Below, one piece after another: positions 1 through 10,689 of a stretch of DNA of 64,000 bases (position 1 is the first letter of the stretch; each line of letters begins with the position of its first letter). The translations under genes and the position numbers were made by a program. The notes below the pieces were generated by a model. The model made no database searches and had not been told where the DNA came from. It was given only the letters and a program-made list of their open reading frames with translations. The DNA is from Pseudomonas sp. Irchel 3E20 (GTDB lineage Bacteria; Pseudomonadota; Gammaproteobacteria; Pseudomonadales; Pseudomonadaceae). The stretch lies in assembly GCF_900187645.1 (NCBI RefSeq), contig NZ_FYEE01000001.1, forward strand, positions 434,001 to 498,000. The letters run 5' to 3'.

Positions 1-575
1 AGGTTTTTCAGGGTGTCGAGCGGGATCAGCGCGCCGGTGGGGTTGCCCGGTGAGCACAGAAACAGGATCTGGCAGCGTTCCCAGACGTCGGCCGGCACGG
101 TATCGAAGTCGGGGTTGAAGCCGTGGTCGGCCAGGCACGGCAGGTACAGCGGCTTGGCCCCGGCGAGGAACGCCGCGCCTTCGTAGATTTGGTAGAACGG
201 GTTGGGGCTGACCACTAGGGCGTCGTCGCTGCGGTTGACCACGGTCTGGGTGAAGGCGAACAGGGCTTCACGGGTGCCGTTTACCGGCAAGATGTGCCGT
301 GCCGGGTCGAGCCAGCCCTGGGGCACGCCGAAGCGTCGTTCGCACCACGTCGCGATGGCTTCGCGCAGTGCTGGCAGGCCCAGGGTGCTGGGGTAGACCG
401 CCATTTGGTCGAGGTTGTCGGCCAGCGCCTGGGCCACGAACGCGGGGGACTTGTGCTTGGGTTCGCCAATGGACAGGGCAATCGGGCGTTTGTCCGGGTT
501 TGGCGTCACGCTGCCCAGCAGGGCTCGCAGTTTCTCGAAGGGGTAGGGCTGCAACTGGTTCAGGGCGTTGTTCAT
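1..575 (-). CDS. dapC: Succinyldiaminopimelate transaminase DapC, N-terminal part (gene runs off the window start)
   Basis: PLP-dependent class I/II aminotransferase of the lysine/meso-diaminopimelate pathway, making N-succinyl-LL-DAP from the keto acid. About 191 N-terminal residues are visible, starting MNNALNQLQPYPFEKL. Visible motifs are IGEPKHKSP near the N-terminus (substrate-arm region of this DapC type) and SPGNPTG near residue 180, typical of fold-type I aminotransferases. The catalytic lysine lies beyond the edge. It is followed on the same strand side by glnD and map, the usual Pseudomonas order. The start codon is the ATG whose complement is 573-575. The assignment rests on family motifs plus synteny; a related class I aminotransferase is the only alternative. 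Confidence 0.85.
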   Translation of the reverse strand, partial: MNNALNQLQPYPFEKLRALLGSVTPNPDKRPIALSIGEPKHKSPAFVAQALADNLDQMAVYPSTLGLPALREAIATWCERRFGVPQGWLDPARHILPVNGTREALFAFTQTVVNRSDDALVVSPNPFYQIYEGAAFLAGAKPLYLPCLADHGFNPDFDTVPADVWERCQILFLCSPGNPTGALIPLDTLKN

Positions 576-664
576 GGTCACAGGCTCGTGCATTCAGTGT
601 GGAGGCAGGCGCGGCCGCAAGGGCGGTGGGCCGGCGCCGTTGTGCTACAGGGGTGTGAGTGGGC

Positions 665-3367
665 TCAGATCGTTAGCTTGAAACCTTGCGCGCTGGGCTC
701 CTGGTTGACGCTCAACTGCTCGACGATGGCGTCCTGCAAGCGTTGGCACAGCTCTGGGTCGGACAGCGGCTGGTTGTGGGCATCGGTGATGAAAAAGACG
801 TCTTCCACGCGCTCGCCCAGGGTGGCGATCTTGGCGTTTTGCAACGACAGGTCGAACTCCAGGAAGATCCCGCCGATGCGCGCCAGCAGGCCCGGGCGGT
901 CGGGGGCGCTGAGTTCCAGCACGGTCACCGGGCGTTGGGCGTCATTGTGGATGGTCACTTGCGGGGCGAAGGCGAAGTGCTTGAGCTGGCGCGGTACGCG
1001 GCGCTGGATGATGGTTGGGTAGTCGTCCGGGTTGCGCAGGGCTTCGGTCAGGCCGTCGCGGATCTGCTTGACCCGCTCCGGGTTGTCGCCGATCGAGTCG
1101 CCGTCGGTGTCGAGCACGATGTAGGTGTCGAGGGTGAACTGGCTGCTGGAGGTGATGACCCGGGCGTCGTGGATGTTCAGGTTGAGCTGGTCCATTGCGG
1201 CCACGGTTACGGCGAAGAAGTCGTGCTGGTCGGGAGCGTAGATGAAAATCTGCGTGCCGCCCTCGAACTCGCGCTGGGTGGTTTCCTTAATCAGCACCAG
1301 CGGGCCGCCGTCGGCGGGCTGTTGCAAGATGGCATCGGTGTGCCAGGCGACGTCGCCGGCAGTGTGGCGCAGGAAGTAGTCGTCGCCCAGTTGCGACCAG
1401 AGCTGCTCCACGTCGTCGGGGTCGTTGCCGCCGCGCACGAGGATGTCTAGGGCCGCGCTCTGGGTCTGGCGGATCTGCTCTTCGCGGTCTACCGGGTTTT
1501 CCAGGCCGCGGCGCAGGGCGCGCTTGGTCTCGGTGTAGAGCTGGCGCAGCAGGCTGGCACGCCAGGAGTTCCACAGCGTGGGGTTGGTGGCGTTGATGTC
1601 GGCCACGGTGAGCACGTAGAGGTAGTCCAGGCGTGTTTCGTCGCCTACCGCCAGGGCAAAGTCGTGGATCACTTGCGGGTCGGACAAGTCCTTGCGCTGG
1701 GCCGTGGTGGACATCACCAAGTGGTTTTGCACCAACCAGACAATTAAGCGGCTGTCCCACAGCGGTAATTGGTGACGCTGGCAAAACGCCTCGGCATCGA
1801 CGGCGCCGATTTCCGAGTGGTCGCCGTGGCGGCCCTTGCCGATGTCGTGGTACAGGCCGGCGAGGTAGATCAGCTCAGGCTTGGGCAAGCGGCCCATGAG
1901 CTTACTGGCCAGCGGAAATTTCTCTGACACCTGGGTGTATTGCAGCTTACGCAGGTGCTTTATCAGGTTCAGGGTGTGGGCATCGACCGTGTAGATGTGG
2001 AACAGGTCGTGCTGCATCTGCCCGACGATAAAGCCGAACTCCGGCAGATAGCGCCCGAGAATGCCGTAGCGGTTCATCCGGCGCAGGTTGCGGTGGATGC
2101 CGATCTCGCACTTGAACAGTTCAATGAACAGGCTGGTGTTGCGGATATCGTTGCGGAAATCGTCGTCGATCAGGTGGCGATGTTCGCGTAACAGGCGCAC
2201 GGTGTCGGCGCGCACGCCCTTGATTTCCGGGTGCTGGGCCATGAGCAGGAAGATTTCCAGCATGGCGAACGGTGTGCGTTTGAACACGTTGACGTGGCTG
2301 ACTTCGATATAGCCGTCGTGCAGTTGGAAGCGCGAGTTGAGGGGCTGGGGCGGCGCCTCGTCGGCCGGGGCGAGGATGATTTCCTCGAAGTGCTGGATTA
2401 TCAGGTCGCTGAGCTGGGCGATGCTCATGACCACTCGGTAGTACTGCTGCATGAAGCTTTCGATGGCTTGTTTGGCGTCATCGCCGGTAAAGCCCAGCAG
2501 GCTGGCGATAGAGCGCTGGTGGTCGAACAGCAGGCGATCTTCGGCGCGCCCGGCCAGCATGTGCAGGGCATAGCGCACTTTCCAGAGGAACTCCTGAGAC
2601 GACGCCAGCAGGGCGTTTTCGCTCTCCACCAGGAAGCCTTCGCCGGCCAGGGCCCGCAGATTCAGGGTGCCGTACTGGCGGCGCGCCACCCAGAGCAGGG
2701 TCTGGATATCCCGCAGGCCACCGGGGGAGCCTTTGACGTTGGGTTCCAGGTTGTATTCGGTGTCGTTGTACTTGTGGTGCCGGGCCTTTTGCTCGGCGCG
2801 CTTGGCCAGGAAGAATTCCTTGCTCGGCCACATGTGCGCGGTGCTGGTGACTTCCAGCATGCGTTGGCGCAGGCGCTCGGGGCCGGCGATGGTGCGGCTT
2901 TCCATCAGGTTGGTGATGATCGTCAGGTCGGCGCGGGCCTCCTGGGCGCATTCGTCCACCGAACGTACGCTTTGCCCGACTTCCAGGCCGATGTCCCACA
3001 GCAGGGTGAGAAAACGCTCGATGGAGTCGCGAAAAATCTCATGGTCGGCGTTGTCGAGCAGGATCAGCAGGTCGATGTCGGAGTAGGGGTGCAACTCACC
3101 GCGCCCGTAGCCGCCGACCGCCACCAGGGCAATGTCGGCGTCCTCGCTCCAGGTGAACTGCTCCCAGGCCTTTTGCAGGATGTTGTCGACGAACCAGGCG
3201 CGATCCTCGATCAAGCGGCGGATATCGCGCCCGGCGCGAAAGCGCTCGTCGAGCACTTCGCGGGCCTGGCGAATGGCCTTCTTGAAAGCGGCAATCGGGC
3301 TGGCCTTGAGGGCCAGTTCGGCCTGGAACTGGCCGCGGTCGAAGAGTTCTGGGTCCACCTGCGGCAT
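665..3367 (-). CDS. glnD: Bifunctional uridylyltransferase/uridylyl-removing enzyme GlnD
   Basis: Cytosolic nitrogen sensor that uridylylates PII (GlnB/GlnK) when glutamine is low and removes UMP when it is high. The 900 residues match the family length. The nucleotidyltransferase signature GGYGRGEL is at residues 85-92, with the metal-binding SDID at 96-99. An HD hydrolase motif ([14 protein letters not shown]) lies near residue 505-520. Two ACT glutamine-sensing domains fill roughly the last 200 residues ([12 protein letters not shown] and [20 protein letters not shown]). AAAGGAAAG just upstream of the ATG supports the start. It lies 38 nt downstream of map and is probably cotranscribed with it. 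Confidence 0.97.
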   Translation of the reverse strand: MPQVDPELFDRGQFQAELALKASPIAAFKKAIRQAREVLDERFRAGRDIRRLIEDRAWFVDNILQKAWEQFTWSEDADIALVAVGGYGRGELHPYSDIDLLILLDNADHEIFRDSIERFLTLLWDIGLEVGQSVRSVDECAQEARADLTIITNLMESRTIAGPERLRQRMLEVTSTAHMWPSKEFFLAKRAEQKARHHKYNDTEYNLEPNVKGSPGGLRDIQTLLWVARRQYGTLNLRALAGEGFLVESENALLASSQEFLWKVRYALHMLAGRAEDRLLFDHQRSIASLLGFTGDDAKQAIESFMQQYYRVVMSIAQLSDLIIQHFEEIILAPADEAPPQPLNSRFQLHDGYIEVSHVNVFKRTPFAMLEIFLLMAQHPEIKGVRADTVRLLREHRHLIDDDFRNDIRNTSLFIELFKCEIGIHRNLRRMNRYGILGRYLPEFGFIVGQMQHDLFHIYTVDAHTLNLIKHLRKLQYTQVSEKFPLASKLMGRLPKPELIYLAGLYHDIGKGRHGDHSEIGAVDAEAFCQRHQLPLWDSRLIVWLVQNHLVMSTTAQRKDLSDPQVIHDFALAVGDETRLDYLYVLTVADINATNPTLWNSWRASLLRQLYTETKRALRRGLENPVDREEQIRQTQSAALDILVRGGNDPDDVEQLWSQLGDDYFLRHTAGDVAWHTDAILQQPADGGPLVLIKETTQREFEGGTQIFIYAPDQHDFFAVTVAAMDQLNLNIHDARVITSSSQFTLDTYIVLDTDGDSIGDNPERVKQIRDGLTEALRNPDDYPTIIQRRVPRQLKHFAFAPQVTIHNDAQRPVTVLELSAPDRPGLLARIGGIFLEFDLSLQNAKIATLGERVEDVFFITDAHNQPLSDPELCQRLQDAIVEQLSVNQEPSAQGFKLTI

Positions 3368-3405
3368 CGATTGCTTTCCTTTATAGGCGCTGGGCGCGGG
3401 GCGGA

Positions 3406-4188
3406 TCAGGCCGAAACGCGAGGGATGGTGTCATCGCTGCGCAGGGTGAATATCTCGTAGCCGGTGGCGGTCACCGCCAGGGTGTGTTCCCACTGGGCCG
3501 AGAGCTTGCGGTCCTTGGTGATGGCGGTCCAGCCATCGCCCAGCACCTTGGTGTCGGCGCGGCCCTGGTTAATCATCGGTTCGATGGTGAAGGTCATGCC
3601 TTCCTTGAGCTCCATGCCGGTGCCGGCGCGGCCGTAGTGCAGGATCTGCGGCTCTTCGTGGAACACCTTGCCGATACCGTGGCCGCAGAACTCGCGCACC
3701 ACCGAGAAGCCGTTCTTTTCCGCGTGCTTCTGGATGACTTCGCCGATGTCGCCGAGGCGGCAGCCAGGCTTGACCAGTTCGATGGCTTTGTACATGCATT
3801 CCTGGGTGATTTGGGACAGGCGCTCGGCCCAGACCGGCACGGTGCCGACGTGGAACATGCGGCTGGTGTCGCCGTGATAGCCATCTTTGATGACGGTTAC
3901 GTCGATGTTCAGGGTGTCGCCATCCTTGAGCGGTTTCTCGTTCGGGATGCCGTGGCAGACCACGTGGTTGATCGAGGTGCAGATCGACTTGGGGTAGCCC
4001 TTGTAGTTCAGCGGCGCCGGGATGGCGCCCTGGACGTTGACGATGTAGTCGTGGCAGAGGCGGTCCAGCTCTTCGGTGGTGACGCCGGGCTTGACGTGTT
4101 CGGCGATCATTTCCAGCACGTCGGCGGCCAGTTTGCCGGCGACACGCATTTTTGCGATGTCCTCTGGAGTCTTGAGGGTGACGGTCAT
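3406..4188 (-). CDS. map: Type I methionine aminopeptidase
   Basis: Removes the initiator methionine from nascent proteins; essential and cytosolic. The 260 residues fit the short bacterial type I form. All metal ligands are present: D96 (NIDV), D107 (GDTSR), H170 (GHGIG), E203 (TIEP) and E234 (WEHT), plus the substrate-contacting H79 (CHG). It is divergent from rpsB across 390 bases, an arrangement conserved in gammaproteobacteria, and leads the map-glnD pair. Confidence 0.97.
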   Translation of the reverse strand: MTVTLKTPEDIAKMRVAGKLAADVLEMIAEHVKPGVTTEELDRLCHDYIVNVQGAIPAPLNYKGYPKSICTSINHVVCHGIPNEKPLKDGDTLNIDVTVIKDGYHGDTSRMFHVGTVPVWAERLSQITQECMYKAIELVKPGCRLGDIGEVIQKHAEKNGFSVVREFCGHGIGKVFHEEPQILHYGRAGTGMELKEGMTFTIEPMINQGRADTKVLGDGWTAITKDRKLSAQWEHTLAVTATGYEIFTLRSDDTIPRVSA

Positions 4189-4429
4189 ACGGGCTCTCTA
4201 GCGCTCGAAGGCGCAACTTGAAGGAATGTGGGCGCGCGCGGCGGCTTTGACGGCAAGCCTGCCCGCGGCCCGGAAAAACGCGATTCTAACAGACGATCGG
4301 CGCAAATCATGAGGGTCTGTGCATTGCGCCTTCTATATAGGCGCGAGGGCGCATTTCTGGGCGATTCCCGCAGAGGCCAAGAACGTGGCGATGGCGATGC
4401 TATTCCAGGTTTCGTTTTTGACTTGTCTG

Positions 4430-4438
4430 TGGTATAAA
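4430..4438 (+). promoter_or_regulatory. Extended -10 promoter of rpsB-tsf
   Basis: TGG followed directly by TATAAAAT makes a strong extended -10 element. The TTGACT at 4418-4423 is only 9 bp away and so cannot be its -35. Transcription would start near 4445, about 133 nt before the rpsB ATG. The rest of the map-rpsB gap (4189-4429) holds no convincing gene; GCGCC/GGCGC arms at 4329-4347 could form a small hairpin. Confidence 0.65.
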
Positions 4439-4444
4439 ATGCGC

Positions 4445-4578
4445 CGCTTTCCGGGGATGCCCCGCGAAGCTTAAATCCACACACGTGTCGACACGATGAC
4501 CTGGGTGCCTTCAGCTTTATGCTGCTGGTTGGTCATTGGGATACGTGGAGGCCAAACCCGACTTATCAAGGAACTATC
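4445..4578 (+). promoter_or_regulatory. rpsB 5' leader, candidate S2 autoregulatory RNA
   Basis: An untranslated leader of about 130 nt separates the extended -10 promoter from the rpsB start. It is rich in short GC arms, for example CCGGGGATGCCCCG near 4452. In E. coli, S2 represses rpsB-tsf through its 5' UTR. Whether this leader has the S2-binding fold is inference. Confidence 0.4.
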
Positions 4579-5316
4579 ATGTCCCAAGTCAACATGCGCG
4601 ATATGCTCAAAGCCGGTGTCCACTTCGGTCACCAAACCCGTTACTGGAATCCGAAAATGGGTAAATACATTTTCGGCGCGCGTAACAAGATCCACATCAT
4701 CAACCTTGAAAAAACCCTGCCAATGTTCAACGAAGCTCTGACTTTCGTAGAGCGCCTGGCCCAGGGCAAAAACAAGATTCTGTTCGTCGGCACTAAGCGT
4801 TCCGCTGGCAAGATCGTTGCTGAAGAAGCAGCACGTTGCGGCTCGCCGTACGTCGATCACCGCTGGTTGGGCGGCATGCTGACCAACTTCAAGACCATTC
4901 GTGCTTCCATCAAGCGTCTGCGTGACCTTGAAGTTCAGGCCGAAGACGGTACTTTCGCCAAGCTGACCAAGAAAGAAGCGCTGATGCGCTCTCGCGACCT
5001 GGAAAAACTGGACCGCAGCCTGGGTGGTATCAAGGACATGGGCGGTCTGCCTGACGCACTGTTCGTGATCGACGTTGACCACGAGCGCATCGCGATCACC
5101 GAAGCCAACAAGCTGGGTATCCCGGTTATCGGCGTTGTCGATACCAACAGCAGCCCGGAAGGCGTTGACTACATCATCCCAGGCAACGATGACGCAATCC
5201 GCGCCATCCAGTTGTACATGGGCGCGATGGCTGACGCTGTTATCCGTGGCCGCAACCACGTCGCTGGCGGTACCGAGCAGTTCGTTGAAGAAGCTCCAGT
5301 AGCCGCAGCTGAGTAA
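4579..5316 (+). CDS. rpsB: 30S ribosomal protein S2
   Basis: Small-subunit protein that is among the last to join the 30S particle. The 245 residues start [19 protein letters not shown], the canonical N-terminus, at an ATG preceded by AAGGAAC. Family signatures include [19 protein letters not shown] and [11 protein letters not shown] longer in-frame reading from 4519 lacks family support and is rejected. A strong terminator follows, so part of the transcription ends before tsf. Confidence 0.98.
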   Translation: MSQVNMRDMLKAGVHFGHQTRYWNPKMGKYIFGARNKIHIINLEKTLPMFNEALTFVERLAQGKNKILFVGTKRSAGKIVAEEAARCGSPYVDHRWLGGMLTNFKTIRASIKRLRDLEVQAEDGTFAKLTKKEALMRSRDLEKLDRSLGGIKDMGGLPDALFVIDVDHERIAITEANKLGIPVIGVVDTNSSPEGVDYIIPGNDDAIRAIQLYMGAMADAVIRGRNHVAGGTEQFVEEAPVAAAE

Positions 5317-5344
5317 TCGACGCCCTGGCGTTGACTCAGTAAGC

Positions 5345-5369
5345 AAAAAGGGGGCTTGGCCCCCTTTTT
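5345..5369 (+). terminator. Intrinsic terminator after rpsB
   Basis: Five-base G stem (5350-5354) pairs with five C (5360-5364) around CTTGG, flanked by A5 and T5 that extend the stem and give the U-tract. In E. coli a partial terminator sits between rpsB and tsf in the same way. Confidence 0.85.
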
Positions 5370-5508
5370 GCCACCTCGAAAACCATTTGTCGGCAACCTA
5401 GCTGCAACGGCTGTAATGTGCGGCGGCCTACAACGGAGATTCGGGAAGAATTGATCGCCCGTTTGATCGGGTGGAATGGTTGAAAACCTATCCAAGAGGA
5501 TTTTGAAA

Positions 5509-6372
5509 ATGGCAGAGATTACTGCAGCGTTGGTTAAAGAACTGCGTGAGCGTACCGGCGAAGGCATGATGGATTGCAAAAAGGCCTTGACCAAGGCCGG
5601 CGGCGACATCGAAAAAGCCATTGATGACATGCGTGCTTCCGGCGCCATCAAGGCTGCCAAGAAAGCAGGCAACGTCGCTGCTGAAGGCGCTATCGCTCTG
5701 AAAGAAGACGGTAAAACCGCCGTTCTGCTGGAAGTGAACTCGCAGACCGACTTCCTGGCTCTGCAGGACGACTTCAAGGCATTTGTTGCTGCAAGCGTTG
5801 AAAAGGCGTTCGCCGACAAACTGACTGACGTCGCTCCGCTGATCGAAGCTCAAGAAGCCGATCGCCTGGTTCTGGTCGGCAAGGTTGGCGAAAACGTCAA
5901 CATCCGTCGCCTGGCACGGGTTGAAGGTGACGTGGTCGGTGGTTACCTGCACGGTAACAAGATCGGTGTTGCGGTGGCTCTGAAGGGCGGCGACGTTGAA
6001 CTGGCCAAGGACATTGCTATGCACGTAGCGGCGACCAACCCTGAGTTCCTGCTGCCGTCGGAAGTTTCCGCTGAAGCGATCGAGCGTGAGAAGGGCGTAT
6101 TCCTGTCCCTCAACGCTGACAAAATCGCCGGCAAGCCGGAAAACATCGTTGAAAACATGATTAAAGGCCGCATCAGCAAGTTCCTGGCTGAAGCCAGCTT
6201 GGTTGAGCAGGCGTTCGTCAAGAACCCTGAAATCAAGGTCGGCGACCTGGCCAAGAAAGCCGGCGCTGAAATCGTTTCCTTCACCTACTTCAAAGTAGGC
6301 GACGGCATCGAGAAGCCTGTGGACGACTTCGCTGCTGAAGTTGCCGCGCAGGTTGCTGCCAGCAAGCAATAA
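5509..6372 (+). CDS. tsf: Translation elongation factor Ts
   Basis: Guanine nucleotide exchange factor for EF-Tu. The 287 residues start MAEITAALVKELRERTGEG, the family N-terminus. The UBA-like helix with MMDCKKAL and the core TDFLA/SQTDF motif are present. AAGAGGAT at 5493-5500 provides the ribosome-binding site for the ATG at 5509; an upstream in-frame start at 5476 has no such support. Terminators lie on both sides. Confidence 0.98.
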   Translation: MAEITAALVKELRERTGEGMMDCKKALTKAGGDIEKAIDDMRASGAIKAAKKAGNVAAEGAIALKEDGKTAVLLEVNSQTDFLALQDDFKAFVAASVEKAFADKLTDVAPLIEAQEADRLVLVGKVGENVNIRRLARVEGDVVGGYLHGNKIGVAVALKGGDVELAKDIAMHVAATNPEFLLPSEVSAEAIEREKGVFLSLNADKIAGKPENIVENMIKGRISKFLAEASLVEQAFVKNPEIKVGDLAKKAGAEIVSFTYFKVGDGIEKPVDDFAAEVAAQVAASKQ

Positions 6373-6393
6373 GACGGTTTCCAACTGTCGCCC

Positions 6394-6429
6394 AAAGGAG
6401 GCTGCCCGCTCACGCGCGCAGCCTCTTTT
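6394..6429 (+). terminator. Intrinsic terminator after tsf
   Basis: GAGGCTGC (6398-6405) pairs with GCAGCCTC (6418-6425) around a 12-nt loop and is followed by TTTT. Confidence 0.75.
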
Positions 6430-6581
6430 CAAATGGGGTTGCCAATTTATTTGGTTTCTTCCCGGAACTGGCTTACAAAGCCGTGTTCCGATGGCGCTGT
6501 GATAGCGTCGAGCTAGAAGTAAGCGCAGGCTGCAAACAGCTTGCAAAGAATTTTTAAAATACGCCGCAGGAGAGATTCGCA

Positions 6582-7325
6582 ATGGCTCAGCAGGGCAGTG
6601 GTTATCAGGCTCGCTATAAACGCATTCTACTCAAGCTTAGCGGCGAGGCCCTGATGGGCTCGGAAGAGTTCGGGATCGACCCTAAGGTCCTGGATCGCAT
6701 GGCGCTGGAAGTCGGCCAACTGGTCGGCATCGGTGTCCAGGTCGGTCTGGTGATCGGTGGCGGCAACCTGTTCCGCGGCGCGGCATTGAGCGCTGCCGGC
6801 ATGGATCGCGTGACAGGCGACCACATGGGCATGCTGGCCACTGTGATGAACGCCCTGGCCATGCGCGATGCGCTGGAACGCGCCAATATCTCCGCCATCG
6901 TGATGTCTGCGATCTCCATGGTCGGGGTGACTGACCATTACGACCGCCGCAAAGCCATGCGCCACCTCAATGCCAAGGAAGTGGTGATTTTTGCCGCTGG
7001 TACGGGTAATCCGTTCTTCACCACGGATTCGGCCGCCTGCCTGCGCGCGATTGAAATCGACGCCGATGTGGTGCTCAAGGCCACCAAGGTGGACGGGGTG
7101 TACACTGCTGACCCATTCAAAGACCCGCATGCCGAGAAGTTCGATCATCTGACCTATGATGAAGTGCTGGATCGCAAGCTGGGTGTGATGGATCTGACAG
7201 CTATTTGCCTGTGCCGCGACCATAAAATGCCGCTGCGCGTATTTAACATGAACAAGCCCGGCGCCCTGCTGAACATCGTGCATGGCGGCGCTGAAGGGAC
7301 GCTGATCGAGGAAAGCCAGCAATGA
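6582..7325 (+). CDS. pyrH: UMP kinase
   Basis: Phosphorylates UMP to UDP in pyrimidine nucleotide synthesis; a hexameric amino-acid-kinase-fold enzyme. The 247 residues show LKLSGEAL (17-24), GGGNLFRG (59-66), the [15 protein letters not shown] loop and the VDGVYTADP motif. CAGGAGAG upstream supports the ATG. The stop overlaps the frr start by four bases, coupling it to ribosome recycling as in most proteobacteria. Confidence 0.98.
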   Translation: MAQQGSGYQARYKRILLKLSGEALMGSEEFGIDPKVLDRMALEVGQLVGIGVQVGLVIGGGNLFRGAALSAAGMDRVTGDHMGMLATVMNALAMRDALERANISAIVMSAISMVGVTDHYDRRKAMRHLNAKEVVIFAAGTGNPFFTTDSAACLRAIEIDADVVLKATKVDGVYTADPFKDPHAEKFDHLTYDEVLDRKLGVMDLTAICLCRDHKMPLRVFNMNKPGALLNIVHGGAEGTLIEESQQ

Positions 7326-7879
7326 TTAACGACATCAAGAAAGACGCCCAAGCGCGTATGCAGAAATCCCTGGAGTCTCTGAGCCACGCATTCGGCCAGA
7401 TTCGTACCGGTAAGGCACACCCCAGCATTCTCGGTAGCGTGATGGTGCCTTATTACGGCGCCGACACCCCTTTGAGCAGCGTCGCCAACGTCACTGTGAA
7501 AGACTCGCGCACCCTGCAGGTCGTGGCTTTCGAGCGCAACATGCTCGCTGCGGTCGATAAGGCTATCCAGAGTGCCGGCCTGAACCTCAACCCGACCAAC
7601 CTGGGTGAGTTGCTGCTGATCTCGATGCCTGCCCTGACCGAAGAAACCCGCAAGGGCTTCACCAAGCAGGCGCGCAGCGCTGCCGAAGACGCTCGTGTGG
7701 CTGTGCGCAACATCCGTCGTGATGCGTTGGGTGAGCTGAAGAAGCTGGTTAAGGACAAGGAAATCAGCGAGGACGAAGAGCGCCGTGCTGCCGCTGATAT
7801 CCAGAAGCTGACCGACAAGGCCGAGGCTGAAATCGACGCGGCTACCAAGCAAAAAGAAGCTGACCTGATGGCCGTATAA
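7322..7879 (+). CDS. frr: Ribosome recycling factor
   Basis: Works with EF-G to split post-termination ribosomes. The 185 residues match the family length. Typical stretches are IRTGKAHPS, the [10 protein letters not shown] hinge and [12 protein letters not shown]. The start lies in the ATGA overlap with pyrH, so translation is likely coupled. Confidence 0.98.
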   Translation: MINDIKKDAQARMQKSLESLSHAFGQIRTGKAHPSILGSVMVPYYGADTPLSSVANVTVKDSRTLQVVAFERNMLAAVDKAIQSAGLNLNPTNLGELLLISMPALTEETRKGFTKQARSAAEDARVAVRNIRRDALGELKKLVKDKEISEDEERRAAADIQKLTDKAEAEIDAATKQKEADLMAV

Positions 7880-7895
7880 GGGTCTGGGCGTTTTC

Positions 7896-8651
7896 ATGGA
7901 AAAGACCAAGCAAGCGGTTCTGTCCTCTGTGCCGCGGCATGTCGCGATCATCATGGATGGCAATAACCGTTGGGCCAAGAAACGCTTCATGCCCGGTGTT
8001 GCCGGGCATAAGGCGGGCGTGGACGCGGTGCGCGCCGTTATAGAGGTGTGCGCCGAAGCCAAGGTCGAAGTGCTGACGCTGTTCGCATTCTCCAGCGAGA
8101 ACTGGCAGCGCCCGGCCGACGAAGTCAGTGCCTTGATGGACCTGTTCTTCAAGGCACTGCGCCGCGAGGCTAAGCGCCTGAATGACAACAACATCAGTTT
8201 GCGCATCATCGGTGACCGCTCGCGTTTCAATCCGCAATTGCAGGCGGCGATGCGTGAGGCCGAGGCGCTGACTGCCGGCAGCAACCGTTTTGTGCTGCAA
8301 ATCGCGGCCAATTACGGTGGGCAGTGGGATATCGCCCAGGCTGCCCAGCGTTTGGCGCGGGAAGTCCAGGCCGGGCACTTGCAACCTGAGGACATCACGC
8401 CCGAGTTGCTGCAAACCTGTCTGGCCACCGGCGACCTGCCATTGCCGGACTTGTGCATCCGTACCGGCGGCGAACACCGCATCAGCAACTTCTTGCTGTG
8501 GCAGTTGGCTTACGCCGAGTTGTATTTCTCCGACCTGTTCTGGCCGGACTTCAAACACGATGCCATGCGTACCGCGCTGGCCGATTTCGCTTCCCGCCAG
8601 CGCCGTTTCGGTAAAACGAGCGAGCAGGTCGAAGCTGGAGCCCGGGTTTAA
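7896..8651 (+). CDS. uppS: Undecaprenyl diphosphate synthase
   Basis: cis-Prenyltransferase that extends farnesyl diphosphate to C55-PP, the carrier for peptidoglycan and O-antigen precursors. The 251 residues have the family signature HVAIIMDGNNRWAK with catalytic D21, FSSENW, and the C-terminal RTGGEHRISNFLLWQ and ELYF motifs. It shares one base with the downstream cdsA start (TAATG). Confidence 0.97.
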   Translation: MEKTKQAVLSSVPRHVAIIMDGNNRWAKKRFMPGVAGHKAGVDAVRAVIEVCAEAKVEVLTLFAFSSENWQRPADEVSALMDLFFKALRREAKRLNDNNISLRIIGDRSRFNPQLQAAMREAEALTAGSNRFVLQIAANYGGQWDIAQAAQRLAREVQAGHLQPEDITPELLQTCLATGDLPLPDLCIRTGGEHRISNFLLWQLAYAELYFSDLFWPDFKHDAMRTALADFASRQRRFGKTSEQVEAGARV

Positions 8652-9457
8652 TGCTTAAACAACGAATCATTACTGCACTGATCCTGCTGCCGATCGCCTT
8701 GTGCGGGTTTTTCCTGCTCGAAGGGGCGGGTTTCGCCTTGTTCATCGCTCTGGTGGTGACCCTGGGGGCCTGGGAGTGGGCGCGGCTGGCCGGCTTTGCT
8801 GCCCAGCCCCAGCGCGTTGCCTTCGCGGTGCTGGTCGCTGCGGCGTTGTTCCTTATGCACACCTTTCCGGGGCTGGCGCCTTGGGTGCTCGGCGCCGCGG
8901 TGTTGTGGTGGGTGGTGGCGACGTTCCTGGTGCTGACTTACCCGCGCACTGCGCCGCTGTGGTCCAGCGCAGCCTGCAAGCTCTTGATCGGCCTGCTGAT
9001 CCTGCTGCCAGCCTGGCAAGGCCTGGTTCTGATTAAGCAGTACCCGCTGGGTAACTGGCTCATCATGGCTGTGATGGTGCTGGTCTGGGGGGCGGATATC
9101 GGTGCCTATTTTTCCGGTCGGGCCTTCGGCAAGCGCAAGCTCGCGCCACAGGTCAGCCCGGGCAAGAGCTGGGAAGGGGTCTATGGCGGTTTGCTGCTGA
9201 GCCTGCTGATTACGCTGGCGGTTGGCGTCGTTCGCGAATGGGGCGTTGCCCAGATGCTGTCCGGCCTGATCGGCGCGGCGGTGGTGGTGCTGATTTCCGT
9301 GGTGGGCGACCTGACCGAAAGCATGTTCAAGCGCCAGGCCGGGATCAAGGACAGCAGCAACCTACTGCCGGGCCATGGCGGTGTGTTGGATCGTATCGAT
9401 AGCCTGACCGCAGCTGTTCCGGTATTCGCCGTGCTGCTGTGGATGGCGGCTTCGTGA
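8651..9457 (+). CDS. cdsA: Phosphatidate cytidylyltransferase
   Basis: Integral inner-membrane enzyme making CDP-diacylglycerol from phosphatidate and CTP. The 268 residues contain several hydrophobic segments. The C-terminal signature [20 protein letters not shown] is followed by GVLDRID. Translation overlaps uppS upstream and dxr downstream (GTGA), placing it in a tightly coupled envelope/isoprenoid cluster. Confidence 0.97.
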   Translation: MLKQRIITALILLPIALCGFFLLEGAGFALFIALVVTLGAWEWARLAGFAAQPQRVAFAVLVAAALFLMHTFPGLAPWVLGAAVLWWVVATFLVLTYPRTAPLWSSAACKLLIGLLILLPAWQGLVLIKQYPLGNWLIMAVMVLVWGADIGAYFSGRAFGKRKLAPQVSPGKSWEGVYGGLLLSLLITLAVGVVREWGVAQMLSGLIGAAVVVLISVVGDLTESMFKRQAGIKDSSNLLPGHGGVLDRIDSLTAAVPVFAVLLWMAAS

Positions 9458-10644
9458 GTCGGGTCCAGCAGGTCACCGTGCTCGGGGCGACTGGCTCCAT
9501 CGGTCTGAGCACGCTGGATGTGATTGCCCGCCACCCGGATCGTTATCAGGTGTTTGCCTTGAGCGGTTTCAGCCGCCTCAAGGAGTTGTTCGCACTGTGC
9601 GTGCGCCATACGCCGCGTTTCGCGGTGGTGCCGCAGGCAGCCATCGCCCGGGACTTGCAGGATGAGTTACGAGCCGCGGGCTTGCGTACTGAAGTGCTGG
9701 TGGGCGAAGAGGGCTTGTGCCAAGTTGCGGCCGATCCTGAGGTCGATGCCGTGATGGCTGCGATCGTTGGTGCGGCAGGCTTACGCCCGACCCTGGCGGC
9801 CGTGCATGCCGGCAAGAAAATCTTGCTGGCCAATAAAGAAGCGCTAGTGATGTCCGGCGCCCTGTTTATGCAAGCCGTGCGCAAGAGTGGTTCGTTGCTG
9901 TTGCCGGTGGATAGTGAGCACAACGCGATTTTTCAGTGCATGCCCGGCGATTTTGCCAGGGGCCTGGGGCAGGTCGGCGTGCGGCGGATTCTGTTGACCG
10001 CCTCCGGCGGCCCGTTCCTACACACGCCCCTGTCGGAGCTTGAGCACGTTTCGCCGGAACAGGCCTGTGCCCATCCGAACTGGTCCATGGGCCGCAAGAT
10101 CTCGGTGGATTCGGCCAGCATGATGAACAAGGGCCTGGAGTTGATCGAGGCCTGCTGGCTGTTTGATGCAAAGCCGGCCCAGGTCGAAGTAGTCATTCAT
10201 CCTCAAAGCGTGATCCATTCGCTGGTGGACTACATAGACGGTTCGGTGCTGGCGCAGTTGGGTAACCCGGACATGCGCACGCCCATCGCCAATGCCTTGT
10301 CGTGGCCGCAGCGCATTGACTCCGGCGTGGCGCCGCTGGACCTGTTCGCTATCGCGCGCCTGGACTTCCAGGCCCCGGATGAGCAGCGTTTTCCTTGCCT
10401 GCGCCTGGCGCGTCAAGCAGCAGAGGCGGGCGCGAGTGCGCCGGCGACCCTGAATGCGGCCAACGAAGTGGCAGTGGCAGCGTTTCTCGAGGGGCGCATC
10501 CGTTACCCGGAGATCGCGAGTATCATCGAGGAAGTTTTGAATCGTGAGCCTGTGGTGGCGGTCGATGAGCTCGACGCGGTGTTCTCGGCGGATGCCCGGG
10601 CGCGCGAGTTGACCGGGCAGTGGCTCAAGCGCCACGGGCGGTAG
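9454..10644 (+). CDS. dxr: 1-deoxy-D-xylulose 5-phosphate reductoisomerase
   Basis: NADPH-dependent enzyme that commits carbon to the MEP isoprenoid pathway; target of fosmidomycin. The chosen GTG start (overlapping the cdsA stop as GTGA) gives 396 residues beginning [17 protein letters not shown]; the in-frame ATG at 9439 adds five unsupported residues. Seen are the NADPH-binding GATGSIG (11-17), LLANKEALV, the DSEHNAIFQ metal-site motif and [18 protein letters not shown]. ispD and ispF of the same pathway also lie in this window. Confidence 0.97.
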   Translation: MSRVQQVTVLGATGSIGLSTLDVIARHPDRYQVFALSGFSRLKELFALCVRHTPRFAVVPQAAIARDLQDELRAAGLRTEVLVGEEGLCQVAADPEVDAVMAAIVGAAGLRPTLAAVHAGKKILLANKEALVMSGALFMQAVRKSGSLLLPVDSEHNAIFQCMPGDFARGLGQVGVRRILLTASGGPFLHTPLSELEHVSPEQACAHPNWSMGRKISVDSASMMNKGLELIEACWLFDAKPAQVEVVIHPQSVIHSLVDYIDGSVLAQLGNPDMRTPIANALSWPQRIDSGVAPLDLFAIARLDFQAPDEQRFPCLRLARQAAEAGASAPATLNAANEVAVAAFLEGRIRYPEIASIIEEVLNREPVVAVDELDAVFSADARARELTGQWLKRHGR

Positions 10645-10689
10645 CATGAGGCTGCGAGTCTGGGCGGGTCAGGAATGCGGAGAAGGTAA

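Noticed and set aside
4418..4438. TTGACT plus TATAAA read as a classical sigma-70 promoter for rpsB
   Set aside because: The spacing is 9 bp, far too short; the TGG before the -10 makes an extended -10 promoter the better reading.
4185..4484. A 99-codon minus-strand frame upstream of map
   Set aside because: It lies over the rpsB promoter and the map 5' region, with no ribosome-binding site and no protein-like features.
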